Below, in pieces: positions 8,934-17,560 of a stretch of 64,000 nucleotides of DNA. The notes beneath the pieces are model-generated. The model made no database searches and had not been told where the DNA came from. It was given only the letters and a program-made list of their open reading frames with translations. The position numbers were made by a program, and so were the translations under genes. Origin of the DNA: Pseudomonadota bacterium (GTDB lineage Bacteria > Pseudomonadota > Alphaproteobacteria > Acetobacterales > Acetobacteraceae); the NCBI GenBank assembly GCA_021849425.1, contig JAJZSY010000012.1:1-64000 (forward strand), written 5' to 3'. How positions within the stretch are numbered: the first letter of the stretch is position 1; each line of letters begins with the position of its first letter.

Positions 8934-9599
8934 TCAAGCCAGCAGGCTGTTGATCGCCGCGCGCAGTTCGGCGATGCCGGCGCCGGTTTCGCCGGAGGTG
9001 AGGAACACCTCGTTCAGCGCCGCCGGATGGCGCCGGGCGATCGTCTCGATCGCGGCGCGCTTGGCGGCGAGCGCCTCGGGCTTCATCTTGTCGGCCTTGG
9101 TCAGCACGACCTGGAAGGAGACGGCCGCCTGGTCGAGCAGTTCCATCACCGCGTGGTCGGCCGGCTTGTCCTCGATCCGCGCGTCCATCAGCAGCAGCAC
9201 GCGGCGCAGGTTGGGCCGGCCGCGCAGGTAGCGGAACATCAGGCCCTGCCAGTCCCGCTTCACCGCCTTGGGGGCGGCAGCGTAGCCATAGCCGGGCATG
9301 TCGACGATGGTCAGCGGTCCGTCGCCGATGCGGAAGAAGTTGAGCTGGCGCGTGCGGCCGGGCGCCTGGGCGACGCGGGCGAGGGCGACCTGGCCGGTGA
9401 TCGCGTTGATCAGCGTCGACTTGCCGACATTCGAGCGGCCGGCGAGGGCGATTTCGATGCCTTCCGGCTCGGGCAGGCCCTCGGCGGTTTGCGCGGCGTG
9501 GAAGAACCGCGCCCCGCGGGCGAAGAGTTTCCGCCCGTCCTCGATCGGGTCGATCGCGTCGGTCGGGTCTTGCGCCGCGGGTGCTTCGGTTTCGTCCAT
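8934..9599 (-). CDS. yihA: ribosome biogenesis GTPase YihA/YsxC (EngB)
   Basis: Essential small GTPase involved in large-subunit assembly. The 221 aa protein has G1 GRSNVGKST, the G2 region GRTRQLNFF, G3 DMPGYGYA and G4 TKAD, the normal order for TrmE-Era-EngA-EngB GTPases. An N-terminal extension of about 30 acidic residues precedes the core. It starts 10 bp after the yidC stop, as in many alphaproteobacteria, so co-expression with the membrane insertase is likely. Confidence 0.96.
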   Translation of the reverse strand: MDETEAPAAQDPTDAIDPIEDGRKLFARGARFFHAAQTAEGLPEPEGIEIALAGRSNVGKSTLINAITGQVALARVAQAPGRTRQLNFFRIGDGPLTIVDMPGYGYAAAPKAVKRDWQGLMFRYLRGRPNLRRVLLLMDARIEDKPADHAVMELLDQAAVSFQVVLTKADKMKPEALAAKRAAIETIARRHPAALNEVFLTSGETGAGIAELRAAINSLLA

Positions 9600-9609
9600 G
9601 AACGCGCGC

Positions 9610-11448
9610 TCAGCCCTTGGCGTTGGCGTTGGCGGCGCCGCGCGGGGCGGCGTTGGTGCTGCGCATGATCGTCCATTGCTGGATGATCGTGAGCGTGTTG
9701 TTCACGCAGTAATACAGCACGAGGCCGGCGGCGAAGCGGCCGAGCATGAAGGTGAAGATCACCGGCATGAACTGCATCATCTTCGCCTGGGTCGGGTCCG
9801 GCGGCGGCGGGTTCAGCCGCTGCTGGCCCCACATGGTGATGCCCATGATGATCGGCAGGATGCCGAGATGCAGGAAGGGCGAGAGCGTGCTCGGGTGGAA
9901 CGGGATGAGGCCGAAGAGGTTGAAGAGGTTGGTCGGGTCCTCGGCCGAGAGATCGTGAATCCACAGCGCGAAGGGCGCGTGGCGCATGCCGATGGAGATG
10001 AAGATGACCTTGTAGAGCGAGAAGAAGATCGGCACCTGCGGCAGCATCGGCAGGCAGCCGGCGGCGGGGTTGACGCCCTCGGCCTTGTAGAGCGCCATGA
10101 TCTCCTTCTGCTGCTGCATCTGGTCGTCCTTGTAGCGCTCGCGCAGCGCCTGGACCTTGGGGGTGATCGCGCGCATCCGCGCCATCGAGCGGTAGGAGGT
10201 GCGGACCAGCGGGAACAGGACCAGCTTCAGCCCGATGGTGAAGACGATGATCGCCACACCCATGTTGCCGAACGCGGCGGCGAGATAGTCGAGGGCGATG
10301 AAGATCGGCTTGGTGAGGAAGAAGAACCAGCCGAAATCGATCGCCCGCTCGAACAGCGGGATGCGATATTGCGTTTCGTAGTGGCTGAGGATGCTGAGCA
10401 CCTTGGCGCCGGCGAAGACATGTGTGGTGGCCGAGGCGGTGGCGCCGGGGGCGGCGTCCACCGGTTTCGCGGTCATGTAATCGACCTGATAGGCGCCGTG
10501 ATCGGTCTTGCCCGGGGTCGCGAGGTAGCGATAGGCGCCGATCGACTCGCGGCCCTGGCTCGGGATCAGCGCGGTCAGCCAGTATTTGCCGGTGATGCCG
10601 GCCCAGCCGCCGAGATTGGTGGTCTGGTAGGCGGTGCCGGGCGCCTCGCCGGCATTCGGGTGCTTGCCGCCGGATTTCACCCCCTCATAGCCCATCTCGT
10701 GCAGCGTGCCGTGGAACACGCCGATCGGCCCCTTGTGCAGGGTGAAGGAGCCGGGCTCCTGCGGCAGGAAGTCGCGGCGGATGCGCGACCAGGGATAGAC
10801 CTCGATTTGCGCCGTGCCGTGATTGATCACGCGCTGCTGGACGGTGAACATGTATTGCCGGTCGACCGCGAGGAGAAGTTCGAAGGTGACGCCGGCGCCG
10901 TTGCTCCAGGAGAGGGTGACCGGATGGCCGGGCGAGAGATCGCCGCCGGAGCTGGTCCAGACCGTCTGCGGGCCGGGCACCTTGAGGCTGCTGCCGGGGG
11001 CGGCATCCCACCCGAACTGCACGTAGTAGGATTTCGCGCTGCCGGCGCGGGAGAGCAGGCGCACCAGCGGCGAGGTTTTCTGCACCGTTTCGTGATAGCG
11101 GGTCAGCACCAGGTCATCGAGCCGGGCGCCGACGAGGCTCATCGAGCCCTTCAGCAGCGGGGTCGAGATTGCAAGGCGCGGGCCGGCGGCGGCGGCGGCG
11201 GCGGCCGTCCCGCCGGGAGTTGCGGCCGGTGCGGCTTCCTGCGGCGCCGGCACGCCGGGTCCGCCCGCGGCGGGGCCCGTCTGTGTCTGCGCCGTCTGTG
11301 TCTGCGCCGTCTGTGTCTGCGCGGTGTGCGCGACCGCGTGGGGCGGCGCCTTTTTCGGCGGCGGCATCACATAGCTCGCGATGACCTGGAACAGCACGAG
11401 GATCACCAGAGAGATCGAAATCGCGTAGAGGAGCCGTCGGTTATCCAT
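9610..11448 (-). CDS. yidC: membrane protein insertase YidC
   Basis: Inner-membrane insertase working with or without SecYEG. The 612 aa protein has an N-terminal anchor (LLYAISISLVILVLFQVIAS), then a low-complexity Ala/Pro/Gln/Thr linker with three TAQTQ repeats. The large periplasmic beta domain (about 90-360) and the five-helix insertase core (about 370-590, including YKAEGVNPAAGCLPMLPQ) follow, and the tail is short and basic. The start overlaps the yidD end by 8 bp. It is part of rpmH-rnpA-yidD-yidC-yihA-argB. Confidence 0.97.
   Translation of the reverse strand: MDNRRLLYAISISLVILVLFQVIASYVMPPPKKAPPHAVAHTAQTQTAQTQTAQTQTGPAAGGPGVPAPQEAAPAATPGGTAAAAAAAGPRLAISTPLLKGSMSLVGARLDDLVLTRYHETVQKTSPLVRLLSRAGSAKSYYVQFGWDAAPGSSLKVPGPQTVWTSSGGDLSPGHPVTLSWSNGAGVTFELLLAVDRQYMFTVQQRVINHGTAQIEVYPWSRIRRDFLPQEPGSFTLHKGPIGVFHGTLHEMGYEGVKSGGKHPNAGEAPGTAYQTTNLGGWAGITGKYWLTALIPSQGRESIGAYRYLATPGKTDHGAYQVDYMTAKPVDAAPGATASATTHVFAGAKVLSILSHYETQYRIPLFERAIDFGWFFFLTKPIFIALDYLAAAFGNMGVAIIVFTIGLKLVLFPLVRTSYRSMARMRAITPKVQALRERYKDDQMQQQKEIMALYKAEGVNPAAGCLPMLPQVPIFFSLYKVIFISIGMRHAPFALWIHDLSAEDPTNLFNLFGLIPFHPSTLSPFLHLGILPIIMGITMWGQQRLNPPPPDPTQAKMMQFMPVIFTFMLGRFAAGLVLYYCVNNTLTIIQQWTIMRSTNAAPRGAANANAKG
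11279..11323 (-). repeat. three 15-bp tandem repeats inside yidC
   Basis: GTCTGTGTCTGCGCC occurs three times head to tail (the last copy differs at its final base), encoding repeated TAQTQ units in the periplasmic linker after the first membrane helix of YidC. In-frame slippage would only alter linker length. Confidence 0.85.
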
Positions 11449-11695
11449 TCTGTTTCATCTCGTCGTGGTGAGGGGGCGGCGGCACGGGGTCGACCCCGCC
11501 CGGGTTCCAGGGATGGCAGCGCAGGATGCGCCGCGCGGCGAGGGCGGAGCCGCGCAGGGCGCCGTGAACCGCGAGGGCTTCCATCGCATAGGCGCTGCAG
11601 GAAGGATAGAAGCGGCATTGCCCGCCCAGCACCGAAGACAGGGTGAGCTGGTAGGCGCGCACGCCGCCGCGCAGCAGTTTCGTCGCCGGAGTCAC
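11441..11695 (-). CDS. yidD: membrane protein insertion efficiency factor YidD
   Basis: Small (84 aa) membrane-associated protein that assists YidC-dependent insertion. It carries the conserved core RAYQLTLSSVLGGQCRFYPSCSAYA (cited in part) and HPWNPGGVDPVP. Its ATG overlaps the rnpA stop (ATGA) and its end overlaps yidC by 8 bp, indicating translational coupling through the three genes. Confidence 0.95.
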   Translation of the reverse strand: MTPATKLLRGGVRAYQLTLSSVLGGQCRFYPSCSAYAMEALAVHGALRGSALAARRILRCHPWNPGGVDPVPPPPHHDEMKQNG

Positions 11696-12060
11696 GGCGC
11701 GCCGGCCGGGGCGGTGGGCGCGGGGAAGGCGGCATCGAGCACCGCGCGGAGATCGGCCCGCAGGGTGGCGAAATCGGTTTCGGCGGTGCCCTTGCGGGCG
11801 ATCAGCACGATGTCGGCGCCGCTGAGCGCGCGGGCGCGCAGTTCCTCGCGCGCGAGGGCGCGCAGCCGGCGCCGGGCGCGGTTGCGGATGACCGCGTTGC
11901 CGACCTTGCGGCTGGCGGTCAGGCCGAGGCGGAGGGGAGCGCCGGGGGTGGTTTGCAGGATCTGCACGACAAAGCCGGGGCGCGCCGCCTTTCGCCCATG
12001 GCTCGCAGCGCGCAGGAAATCGGCACGCTGGGGCAGGGAGTGAAGGGGCGCGGCGCGCAT
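11692..12060 (-). CDS. rnpA: ribonuclease P protein component
   Basis: Protein subunit of RNase P, which matures tRNA 5' ends. The basic core LRLGLTASRKVGNAVIRNR-ARRRLRAL carries the RNR signature. The frame is open up to 12216, but ATG 12060 gives a 122 aa protein of normal size beginning MRAAPLHSLPQRADFLRA, which matches the family N-terminus. It lies 67 bp after rpmH in the standard rpmH-rnpA pair. Confidence 0.93.
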   Translation of the reverse strand: MRAAPLHSLPQRADFLRAASHGRKAARPGFVVQILQTTPGAPLRLGLTASRKVGNAVIRNRARRRLRALAREELRARALSGADIVLIARKGTAETDFATLRADLRAVLDAAFPAPTAPAGAP

Positions 12061-12127
12061 GATCGTGATCAGTTCCCGGCCCGGCCGCGCAGGCAGGCGC
12101 GCGGCGCCGGGCGGACGCGAGGAAGAA

Positions 12128-12262
12128 TCAGGCGGAAAGGCGCTTCCGACCCTTGGCGCGGCGGTTCGCCAGGACCTTGCGGCCGCCGACGGTTTCCATC
12201 CGCGAGCGGAAGCCATGACGACGCTTGCGGACGAGCTTGGAGGGTTGGTAGGTGCGCTTCAC
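12128..12262 (-). CDS. rpmH: 50S ribosomal protein L34
   Basis: A 44-residue protein, [20 protein letters not shown] onward and ending GRKRLSA, a clear L34 of standard length. It starts with GTG at 12262. It heads the rpmH-rnpA-yidD-yidC-yihA-argB run, and the 216 bp to the divergent patatin gene presumably hold the operon promoter. Confidence 0.97.
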   Translation of the reverse strand: MKRTYQPSKLVRKRRHGFRSRMETVGGRKVLANRRAKGRKRLSA

Positions 12263-12478
12263 GGTCTCAACTCCGATGACTGCCGGTGAGGCGGTTGCCG
12301 CAGGCAAACGCCGGTGGAATTCAGAAAACAGATAGGATGCCGCAACCGGTCCGGAGCGGCTTCCTGCTGGGTGTTGTCATAGGCATTGTGGGGGGCGGCG
12401 TCAACAAAGCCGGTGGCGCGGGGGATAAAGATCGTTCCCCGCTTGCCCAACCCCGCTCCGACCGTGCAGATTGAGGCC

Positions 12479-13405
12479 ATGAAGACGCTGGCGCGACGCC
12501 GTTGCCGAACCGCGCTCGCCCTGCAGGGGGGCGGGTCGCACGGGGCCTATGCCTGGGGCGTGCTCGACGCGCTGCTGGCGGCGGGCGAGACGTTCGATGC
12601 CGTTTGCGGTGTCTCGTCCGGGGCGATTCTGGGCACGATGGCGGTGCAGGGGATGGTGCGCGGCGGCGCGGACGGGGCGCGGGCGGCGATGGCGCAGTTC
12701 TGGGACCGCGTGGTCGCCACCAACATGCTCGCACCGCTGACCTCGCATCTCGACCGCTGGCTGCCGGGCTTCGAGCTGGGGCGCGAATTCGGCAGCAACC
12801 TCGCGATGCAGGGGATCGCCACGGTCCTCAGCCTGTTCGGCCAGGCCTCGGTCAACCCGCTGGGGCAGAACCCGCTCCGCCCGATCATCGCCGACCTGCT
12901 CGACCGCGAGGCGCTGCGCGCGCCGGCGGCGCCGCGCCTGTTCATCGCCGCGACCGCGGTGGAATCGGGACGCGCCCGGATTTTCACCAATGACGACGTC
13001 ACCGTTGACGCGCTGCTGGCCTCGTCCTGCCTGCCGACGCTGTTCCCGCCGGTGATGATCGAGGGGGTCGCGTATTGGGACGGGGCCTATTCGGGCAACC
13101 CGCCGCTCGCGCCGCTGCTGGAGCTGGCGCCGGAGCGGCTGGTGCTGATCCGCGCGCAGAGCCGGCTGCGGGCGGGGGTGCCGAGCCAGCCGGCGGATAT
13201 TCTCAACCGGGTGCAGGAGCTGGCGTTCCAGACCGCGATCGACGCCGAGTGCGCGCTGCTGCCGGCGGGTCTCGACTTCGTCGAATATCCGGCCGACCGG
13301 GCGCTGGCTGGGCTTTCGCCGGAATCGCGCGCCTATGCCGACCGCGCCTTTCTCGACCGGCTGTTCGAGGCCGGGCGCGCCGCCTTCCGGGCGGAGGCCG
13401 CCTGA
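12479..13405 (+). CDS. patatin-like phospholipase family protein
   Basis: Predicted acyl hydrolase of 308 aa from ATG 12479. It has the oxyanion-hole GGGSHGAYAWG at the N-terminus, the nucleophile elbow GVSSG (GxSxG) and the catalytic dyad Asp in WDGAYSGNPPLAP. The frame is open from 12386, but the upstream codons look non-coding. Bacterial patatin-like proteins cleave phospholipids or, in some PHB producers, act near storage granules. It is followed within 5 bp by a histidine kinase and probably shares its transcript. Confidence 0.85.
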   Translation: MKTLARRRCRTALALQGGGSHGAYAWGVLDALLAAGETFDAVCGVSSGAILGTMAVQGMVRGGADGARAAMAQFWDRVVATNMLAPLTSHLDRWLPGFELGREFGSNLAMQGIATVLSLFGQASVNPLGQNPLRPIIADLLDREALRAPAAPRLFIAATAVESGRARIFTNDDVTVDALLASSCLPTLFPPVMIEGVAYWDGAYSGNPPLAPLLELAPERLVLIRAQSRLRAGVPSQPADILNRVQELAFQTAIDAECALLPAGLDFVEYPADRALAGLSPESRAYADRAFLDRLFEAGRAAFRAEAA

Positions 13406-13410
13406 GCGCG

Positions 13411-14808
13411 TTGCGCAAAGTCTTCGGGCGCTGGATCGGCCACAGCCTGTCGGCAAGGCTGCTCTGGCTGACGGTGATCGTCACGCTGCTGACCGAGGTG
13501 ATGATCCTGCTGCCCAGTCTCGGGCGCGAGCGCAGCGCCTGGCTGATGAACCGGGTGACCGAGGCGCATCTGGCGGCGCTGACGGTTTCGGCGGCGCCGC
13601 ACGGGGTTGTCGACCTGTCGACCCGCAACGAATTGCTGCGGCTTTCGGGCACCGAGGCGATCCGGCTGGCGCAGGGGGGGCGCAGCATTCTGGTGTTGCC
13701 GCCGCGCGGCACCGTTCACGCGGAAGGGGCGATCAACCTCGCGCATGAAACGCTGTTCGGCTCGGTGATCCGGGCGATCGAGGTGCAGTTCGGCCTGGCG
13801 CCGCGCGATGTGCTGGTGACCGCGCCGAGCCCGTTGCAGCATGGCGTGATCGTGCAGATCGTGGTGCATAATCCGGTTCTCGCGGCGCATCTGTGGCGCT
13901 ATGTCGAGCATATCGCCGCGCTGTCGGTGGCGATCGCGCTGCTGACGGGGCTTGTGGTCTATCTCGTGCTCAACCGTGTGCTGGTGCTGCCGATGCGGCG
14001 CCTGACCGAGAGCATCGCCCGCTTCCGCGAGGACCCGGAGCACGCGGCGCCGCTGGCCCTGGCCGCTGGCGCGCCGCTCAGGGATGATGAAATCGCCATC
14101 GCCGCGCGCGAGCTTGCGACGATGCAGACCGAGCTGCGCGCGGCGCTGTGGCGCAATGCGCGGCTGGCGGCGCTGGGCACGGCGGTGGCGAAGATCAGCC
14201 ACGACCTGCGCAACATCCTCTCGACCGCGCTGCTCGTCGCCGACCGGCTTTCGGGCAGCGCCGATCCCGCCATCCGCAGCGGCGCGGCGACGCTGGTCGA
14301 CGCGGTCGAGCGGGCGACGGAGCTTGTGACCCATACGCTCGGCTTCGCCCGCGAGGGGCCGCCGCCGCTGCTGCGGGCGGCCTGCCCGCTCGCGGAGCTG
14401 GTGGGCGAGGTGGCGGGGCAGACGCGCCTGTTGCACGAGGGGCTCGTGATCGGGATCGACGTGCCGGAGGATATCGCGCCGATGCTCGACCGCACGCAGA
14501 TCCAGCGCGCGCTGCTCAACCTAATGCGCAACGCCGCCGAGGCCGGGGCCGGGCGGATCGTTGTCAGCGGCAGGGTGGAGGCCGGGCAGTTGCTGATCGA
14601 GATCGGCGATGACGGGCCGGGCCTGCCGGAGCGCGCGCGGGCCAATCTGTTCCGCCCCTTTACCGGCTCTGCGCGCAGCGGCGGAACCGGGCTCGGCCTT
14701 GCCATCGCGCGCGATCTGGTCCGCGCGCATGGCGGCGAGCTGTCGCTGGTGGCGACGGGCGACCGGGGCACCCAGTTCCGCCTCGCGATCCCGCTGGAGC
14801 CGGCCTGA
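13411..14808 (+). CDS. orphan membrane sensor histidine kinase
   Basis: A 465 aa protein from TTG 13411 (the open frame extends upstream inside the patatin gene, which is not coding there). It has two membrane helices (about 18-36 and 168-188) flanking a periplasmic domain of roughly 130 residues without a recognisable fold, then a HAMP-like linker. The dimerisation domain carries the phosphoacceptor H264 in KISHDLRN, and the ATPase domain has the N box NLMRNAAEAG, DDGPGLP and GGTGLGLAIARDLV. No response regulator lies nearby. It converges on fliP. Confidence 0.85.
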   Translation: MRKVFGRWIGHSLSARLLWLTVIVTLLTEVMILLPSLGRERSAWLMNRVTEAHLAALTVSAAPHGVVDLSTRNELLRLSGTEAIRLAQGGRSILVLPPRGTVHAEGAINLAHETLFGSVIRAIEVQFGLAPRDVLVTAPSPLQHGVIVQIVVHNPVLAAHLWRYVEHIAALSVAIALLTGLVVYLVLNRVLVLPMRRLTESIARFREDPEHAAPLALAAGAPLRDDEIAIAARELATMQTELRAALWRNARLAALGTAVAKISHDLRNILSTALLVADRLSGSADPAIRSGAATLVDAVERATELVTHTLGFAREGPPPLLRAACPLAELVGEVAGQTRLLHEGLVIGIDVPEDIAPMLDRTQIQRALLNLMRNAAEAGAGRIVVSGRVEAGQLLIEIGDDGPGLPERARANLFRPFTGSARSGGTGLGLAIARDLVRAHGGELSLVATGDRGTQFRLAIPLEPA

Positions 14809-14838
14809 TCGCGGCGGCTGGATTTCAGCTTCGGGACA

Positions 14839-15603
14839 CTAGAAATGGATGGGCGGGAAGCTTCGCACCAGGCTACCGCAGACGAGCTGCCAGCCATTCA
14901 CCAGGACGAAGAAGATGATCTTGAACGGCATGGAGACCGCGGTGGGCGGCAGCATCATCATGCCGAGGCTCATCAGGATCGAGGAAATCACGATATCGAT
15001 GACCATGAAGGGCAGGAAGATCATGAAGCCCATCTCGAAGCCGCGGCGCAATTCGCCGACGACGAAGCCGGGGATGAGCACGCGCCACGGCACGTCCTGC
15101 ATGTTCGCCGGGAGTTTCACATGTGCGAGGGAGAGGAACACGCGGATATCGGCCGGGCGGGCATTGTCGGCGAGGAAGGTGTGGAAGGGGGCGGCGGCCA
15201 GTTTCAGCCCCTCGATCGTGCCGACATCGCCCTGTGTCATCGGCAGGAGGCCGACATGCCAGGACTGCGCGAAGACCGGCGCCATCACGAAATAGGTCAG
15301 GAAGAGGGCGAGGCCGATCAGCACCGAGTTCGGCGGCGTGGTCTGCGTGCCGAGCGCCGTGCGCAGCAGGCTCAGGACGATGACGATCCGGGTGAAGGCG
15401 GTCAGCATCACCAGCAGGCTCGGCGCCAGCGACAGGATGCCGATGAGCAGGATGAGCTGCACGAGCTTCGCGGTTTCGGGCGCGCTGCCCGAGCCGAGAT
15501 GGAAATCCACCGATTGCGCGCTCGCCACATGCGGGAAGACCAGCAGCGCGAGGCCGAGACCGGCCACCGACAGCGCGGCGAGGCGCAGGAGGCGCGTCAT
15601 CAT
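14839..15603 (-). CDS. fliP: flagellar type III export gate protein FliP
   Basis: Core export-gate subunit, the pentameric FliP of the FliP5Q4R1 complex. From ATG 15603 it is 254 aa with a signal-like N-terminus (LAALSVAGLGLALLVFPHVASA), the family segments LTAFTRIVIVLSLLRTALGTQ and GFEMGFMIFLPFMVIDIVIS (cited in part), and a C-terminal hydrophobic hairpin. Its start overlaps the fliO stop (ATGA); two ATG codons are adjacent (15603, 15600). Confidence 0.96.
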   Translation of the reverse strand: MMTRLLRLAALSVAGLGLALLVFPHVASAQSVDFHLGSGSAPETAKLVQLILLIGILSLAPSLLVMLTAFTRIVIVLSLLRTALGTQTTPPNSVLIGLALFLTYFVMAPVFAQSWHVGLLPMTQGDVGTIEGLKLAAAPFHTFLADNARPADIRVFLSLAHVKLPANMQDVPWRVLIPGFVVGELRRGFEMGFMIFLPFMVIDIVISSILMSLGMMMLPPTAVSMPFKIIFFVLVNGWQLVCGSLVRSFPPIHF

Positions 15604-15884
15604 GGCGCGGTGCTGCCGGGTTCGGAGGGCGGGAGGAGCTGCAACTGGTCGGTTCTCGGGCCGTTCAGCACCGCGAAGCGATGCCCGCCGAGGGTGACGA
15701 TCGAGAGCGTGGTGCCGCGGCCCACCCGGCAGGACAGGGTCTGGCCCGAAACGCCCCACGCCGCCGCGAGGCCGGCGAGCGCGCGGCCGGAGCGCAGCTT
15801 GCGCAGAAGGAAGGCGGCGATCGCGATCAGGAGCAGAACCGCCCCGAGCGCGATGATGACGCTGCCGATTTGTGCCATGCTCAT
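15600..15884 (-). CDS. fliO: flagellar biosynthesis protein FliO
   Basis: Short (94 aa) single-span membrane protein (membrane helix about 6-26, VIIALGAVLLLIAIAAFLL). The cytoplasmic tail resembles FliO/MopB (LSIVTLGGHRFAVLNGPRTDQLQLL), and FliO chaperones FliP assembly. Identification rests mainly on size, topology and the overlapping position directly before fliP. The start could also be ATG 15878. Confidence 0.8.
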   Translation of the reverse strand: MSMAQIGSVIIALGAVLLLIAIAAFLLRKLRSGRALAGLAAAWGVSGQTLSCRVGRGTTLSIVTLGGHRFAVLNGPRTDQLQLLPPSEPGSTAP

Positions 15885-15975
15885 CGCATGAAGGTCTCCG
15901 GATCCGATCGACCGGATCGCCGCCCCGCCGAATCGGGGGAGGCGCGGTCTTGGCGGTGACATGACGGTAAAAAGG

Positions 15976-15990
15976 TTAATTAAATATTGA
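15976..15990. promoter_or_regulatory. CtrA-like box, fliO-side
   Basis: TTAA-N7-TTGA in the AT-rich 210-bp divergent region between fliO and flgB, one mismatch from a paired CtrA half-site. Motif-based inference only. Confidence 0.45.
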
Positions 15991-16039
15991 TTTCATGATC
16001 TTTGCGTCCAGGAAATAAAAAAATCGCCGGCGTTGTTCC

Positions 16040-16055
16040 TTGACTGTTCGTTAAC
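16040..16055. promoter_or_regulatory. CtrA-like box, flgB-side
   Basis: TTGA-N7-TTAAC, 40 bp before the flgB start. It is the mirror-type mismatch of the box at 15976. Two boxes between two divergent flagellar operons fit CtrA control of motility seen in other alphaproteobacteria. Confidence 0.5.
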
Positions 16056-16094
16056 CTTTGGGTGGCATTTTCCGTTCGGGTTTCGGAGGGCAAA

Positions 16095-16475
16095 ATGACC
16101 TTGAATCTACTCGGCCTTGCGGCCGACCGGCTGGTGTATCTGGCGCAGTCGCAGTCCGTTCTGGCGGGCAACATCGCCAATACCGACACGCCGGGCTACG
16201 TGCCGAAGGCGCCGGTTGCCTTTTCGAACGTGCTGAACGGGGGCGGCAATCTGGCGATGGTCACGACCAGCGCCAATGACATTCCCTCGCCGGCCGGCCA
16301 GTCCTTCTCGACCCGGATCGCGACGGTCGCGGCGAAGTCGCCGGACGGCAACGGCGTCTCGCTCGAAAGCCAGCTTGCGGCGATCGCCGGGAACCAGATC
16401 AACCAGCAATACGCGGTGAACATCTACAAGACCTATCTCGGCATGTTCACGACGGCACTTGGCCCCAACCCGTAA
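16095..16475 (+). CDS. flgB: flagellar basal-body rod protein FlgB
   Basis: Proximal rod subunit of 126 aa. The N-terminal rod signature reads VLAGNIANTDTPGYVPKA, and the C-terminus is the coiled LESQLAAIAGNQINQQYAVN. The start ATG 16095 has GGAGGG 6 nt upstream, which is preferred over the in-frame codon at 16062. First gene of flgB-flgC-fliE-fliQ-fliR-flhB. Confidence 0.95.
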   Translation: MTLNLLGLAADRLVYLAQSQSVLAGNIANTDTPGYVPKAPVAFSNVLNGGGNLAMVTTSANDIPSPAGQSFSTRIATVAAKSPDGNGVSLESQLAAIAGNQINQQYAVNIYKTYLGMFTTALGPNP

Positions 16476-16490
16476 TCGGGGGATATCATC

Positions 16491-16895
16491 ATGAAATTCG
16501 GTACCACGCTGGACATTTCGGCGGCGGCTCTCTCCGCGCAGAATTCCCGCCTGCAGGTGATCGCGCAGAACCTCGCGAACGCCGACAGCACAAGCTCCAC
16601 CCCCGGCGGCAACCCCTATCAGCGCAAGACGATCGCGTTTCAGGACGTCTACAGCCAGGCGGCCGGGACCAATGTCGTCGAGGTCGCGGCGATCGGCCGG
16701 GACAAGACGCCGTTCCCGATGAAATACGATCCGTCCAACCCGGCGGCCAACGCACAGGGCTACGTCAAGATGCCGAACGTCAACAGCCTCGTGGAACTGA
16801 TGGACATGCAGCAGGCGCAGCGGTCGTATGACGCCAATCTCTCGGTGATGAACGCGACGCGCGGCATGATGACCCGCACGCTGGGGCTGATCTGA
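16491..16895 (+). CDS. flgC: flagellar basal-body rod protein FlgC
   Basis: Rod protein of 134 aa, normal length. It has the rod-family N-terminus SAAALSAQNSRLQVIAQNLA with NADS following, the FlgC-specific PYQRKTIAFQD and the C-terminal heptad region SYDANLSVMNATRGMMTRTL. The stop overlaps the fliE ATG by one base (TGATG). Confidence 0.96.
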   Translation: MKFGTTLDISAAALSAQNSRLQVIAQNLANADSTSSTPGGNPYQRKTIAFQDVYSQAAGTNVVEVAAIGRDKTPFPMKYDPSNPAANAQGYVKMPNVNSLVELMDMQQAQRSYDANLSVMNATRGMMTRTLGLI

Positions 16896-17197
16896 TGTCG
16901 GGCACCATCAGCGGGCTGGTCAGCCCTTCCAGCGCCCTTTCGGCCTATGGGCGCGTTGCCGGGCCGGGATCGTCGGCCGGGCCGAGCTTCGGCGATTTCG
17001 TCTCCAATGTCGTCACCAGCGCCGTCCATCAGAGCGCCTCGACCGAGACGGCGGCGAATGCGGGGCTGCTGGGCAATGGCGATCTCACCCATGTCGTCGC
17101 CTCGGTCGCGCAGGCGCAGGTGGCGCTGCAGACGACCGTCGCGATCCGCGACCGGCTGATCACGGCGTATCAGTCGATCATGAACATGCCGATCTGA
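16895..17197 (+). CDS. fliE: flagellar hook-basal body complex protein FliE
   Basis: Adaptor between the MS ring/export gate and the rod. A 100 aa protein with the expected flexible N-terminus and the conserved C-terminal helix VASVAQAQVALQTTVAIRDR followed by LITAYQSIMNMPI. It is tightly coupled to flgC. Confidence 0.95.
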   Translation: MSGTISGLVSPSSALSAYGRVAGPGSSAGPSFGDFVSNVVTSAVHQSASTETAANAGLLGNGDLTHVVASVAQAQVALQTTVAIRDRLITAYQSIMNMPI

Positions 17198-17282
17198 CCA
17201 TGATCGTTCGGCCCCAGCGCGCGCGCCGGCTCCTGGTCCGCGCCGGCATGCCCGGGTGTGGCGCGGCGTTGCGGGATCGCGC

Positions 17283-17558
17283 ATGCAGGGCATGACCGAT
17301 CCGGCGGTGATCACCACGCTGCATGCGGCGCTGGTGGTCGCGGCGAAACTGTCGGCGCCGCCGCTGATCGCCTCGCTGGTTTCGGGCGTCGTGATATCGC
17401 TGTTGCAGGCGGTGACCCAGATCAACGAGGCGACCATTTCGTTCCTGCCGAAGATCGCCGCCGTGGTCGGCACGCTGATGGTCATGGGCGGGTTCCTGTT
17501 CAGCACGCTCGCTGCGTTCGCCCACCAGATCTTCAGCGCCATGATCCACGTGGGCTAG
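17283..17558 (+). CDS. fliQ: flagellar export gate protein FliQ
   Basis: Two-helix membrane protein of 91 aa. It has the family pattern PPLIASLVSGVVISLLQAVT (first helix), QINEATISFLPKI, then a second helix VVGTLMVMGGFLFSTL. Start chosen at ATG 17283 because GCGGGA lies 8 nt upstream; ATG 17292 (88 aa) is the alternative. Two bases separate it from fliR. Confidence 0.93.
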   Translation: MQGMTDPAVITTLHAALVVAAKLSAPPLIASLVSGVVISLLQAVTQINEATISFLPKIAAVVGTLMVMGGFLFSTLAAFAHQIFSAMIHVG

Positions 17559-17560
17559 CC

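Noticed and set aside
12263-12478. Possible oriC near rpmH
   Set aside because: No DnaA-box cluster and no dnaA gene; alphaproteobacterial origins are usually not located at rpmH.
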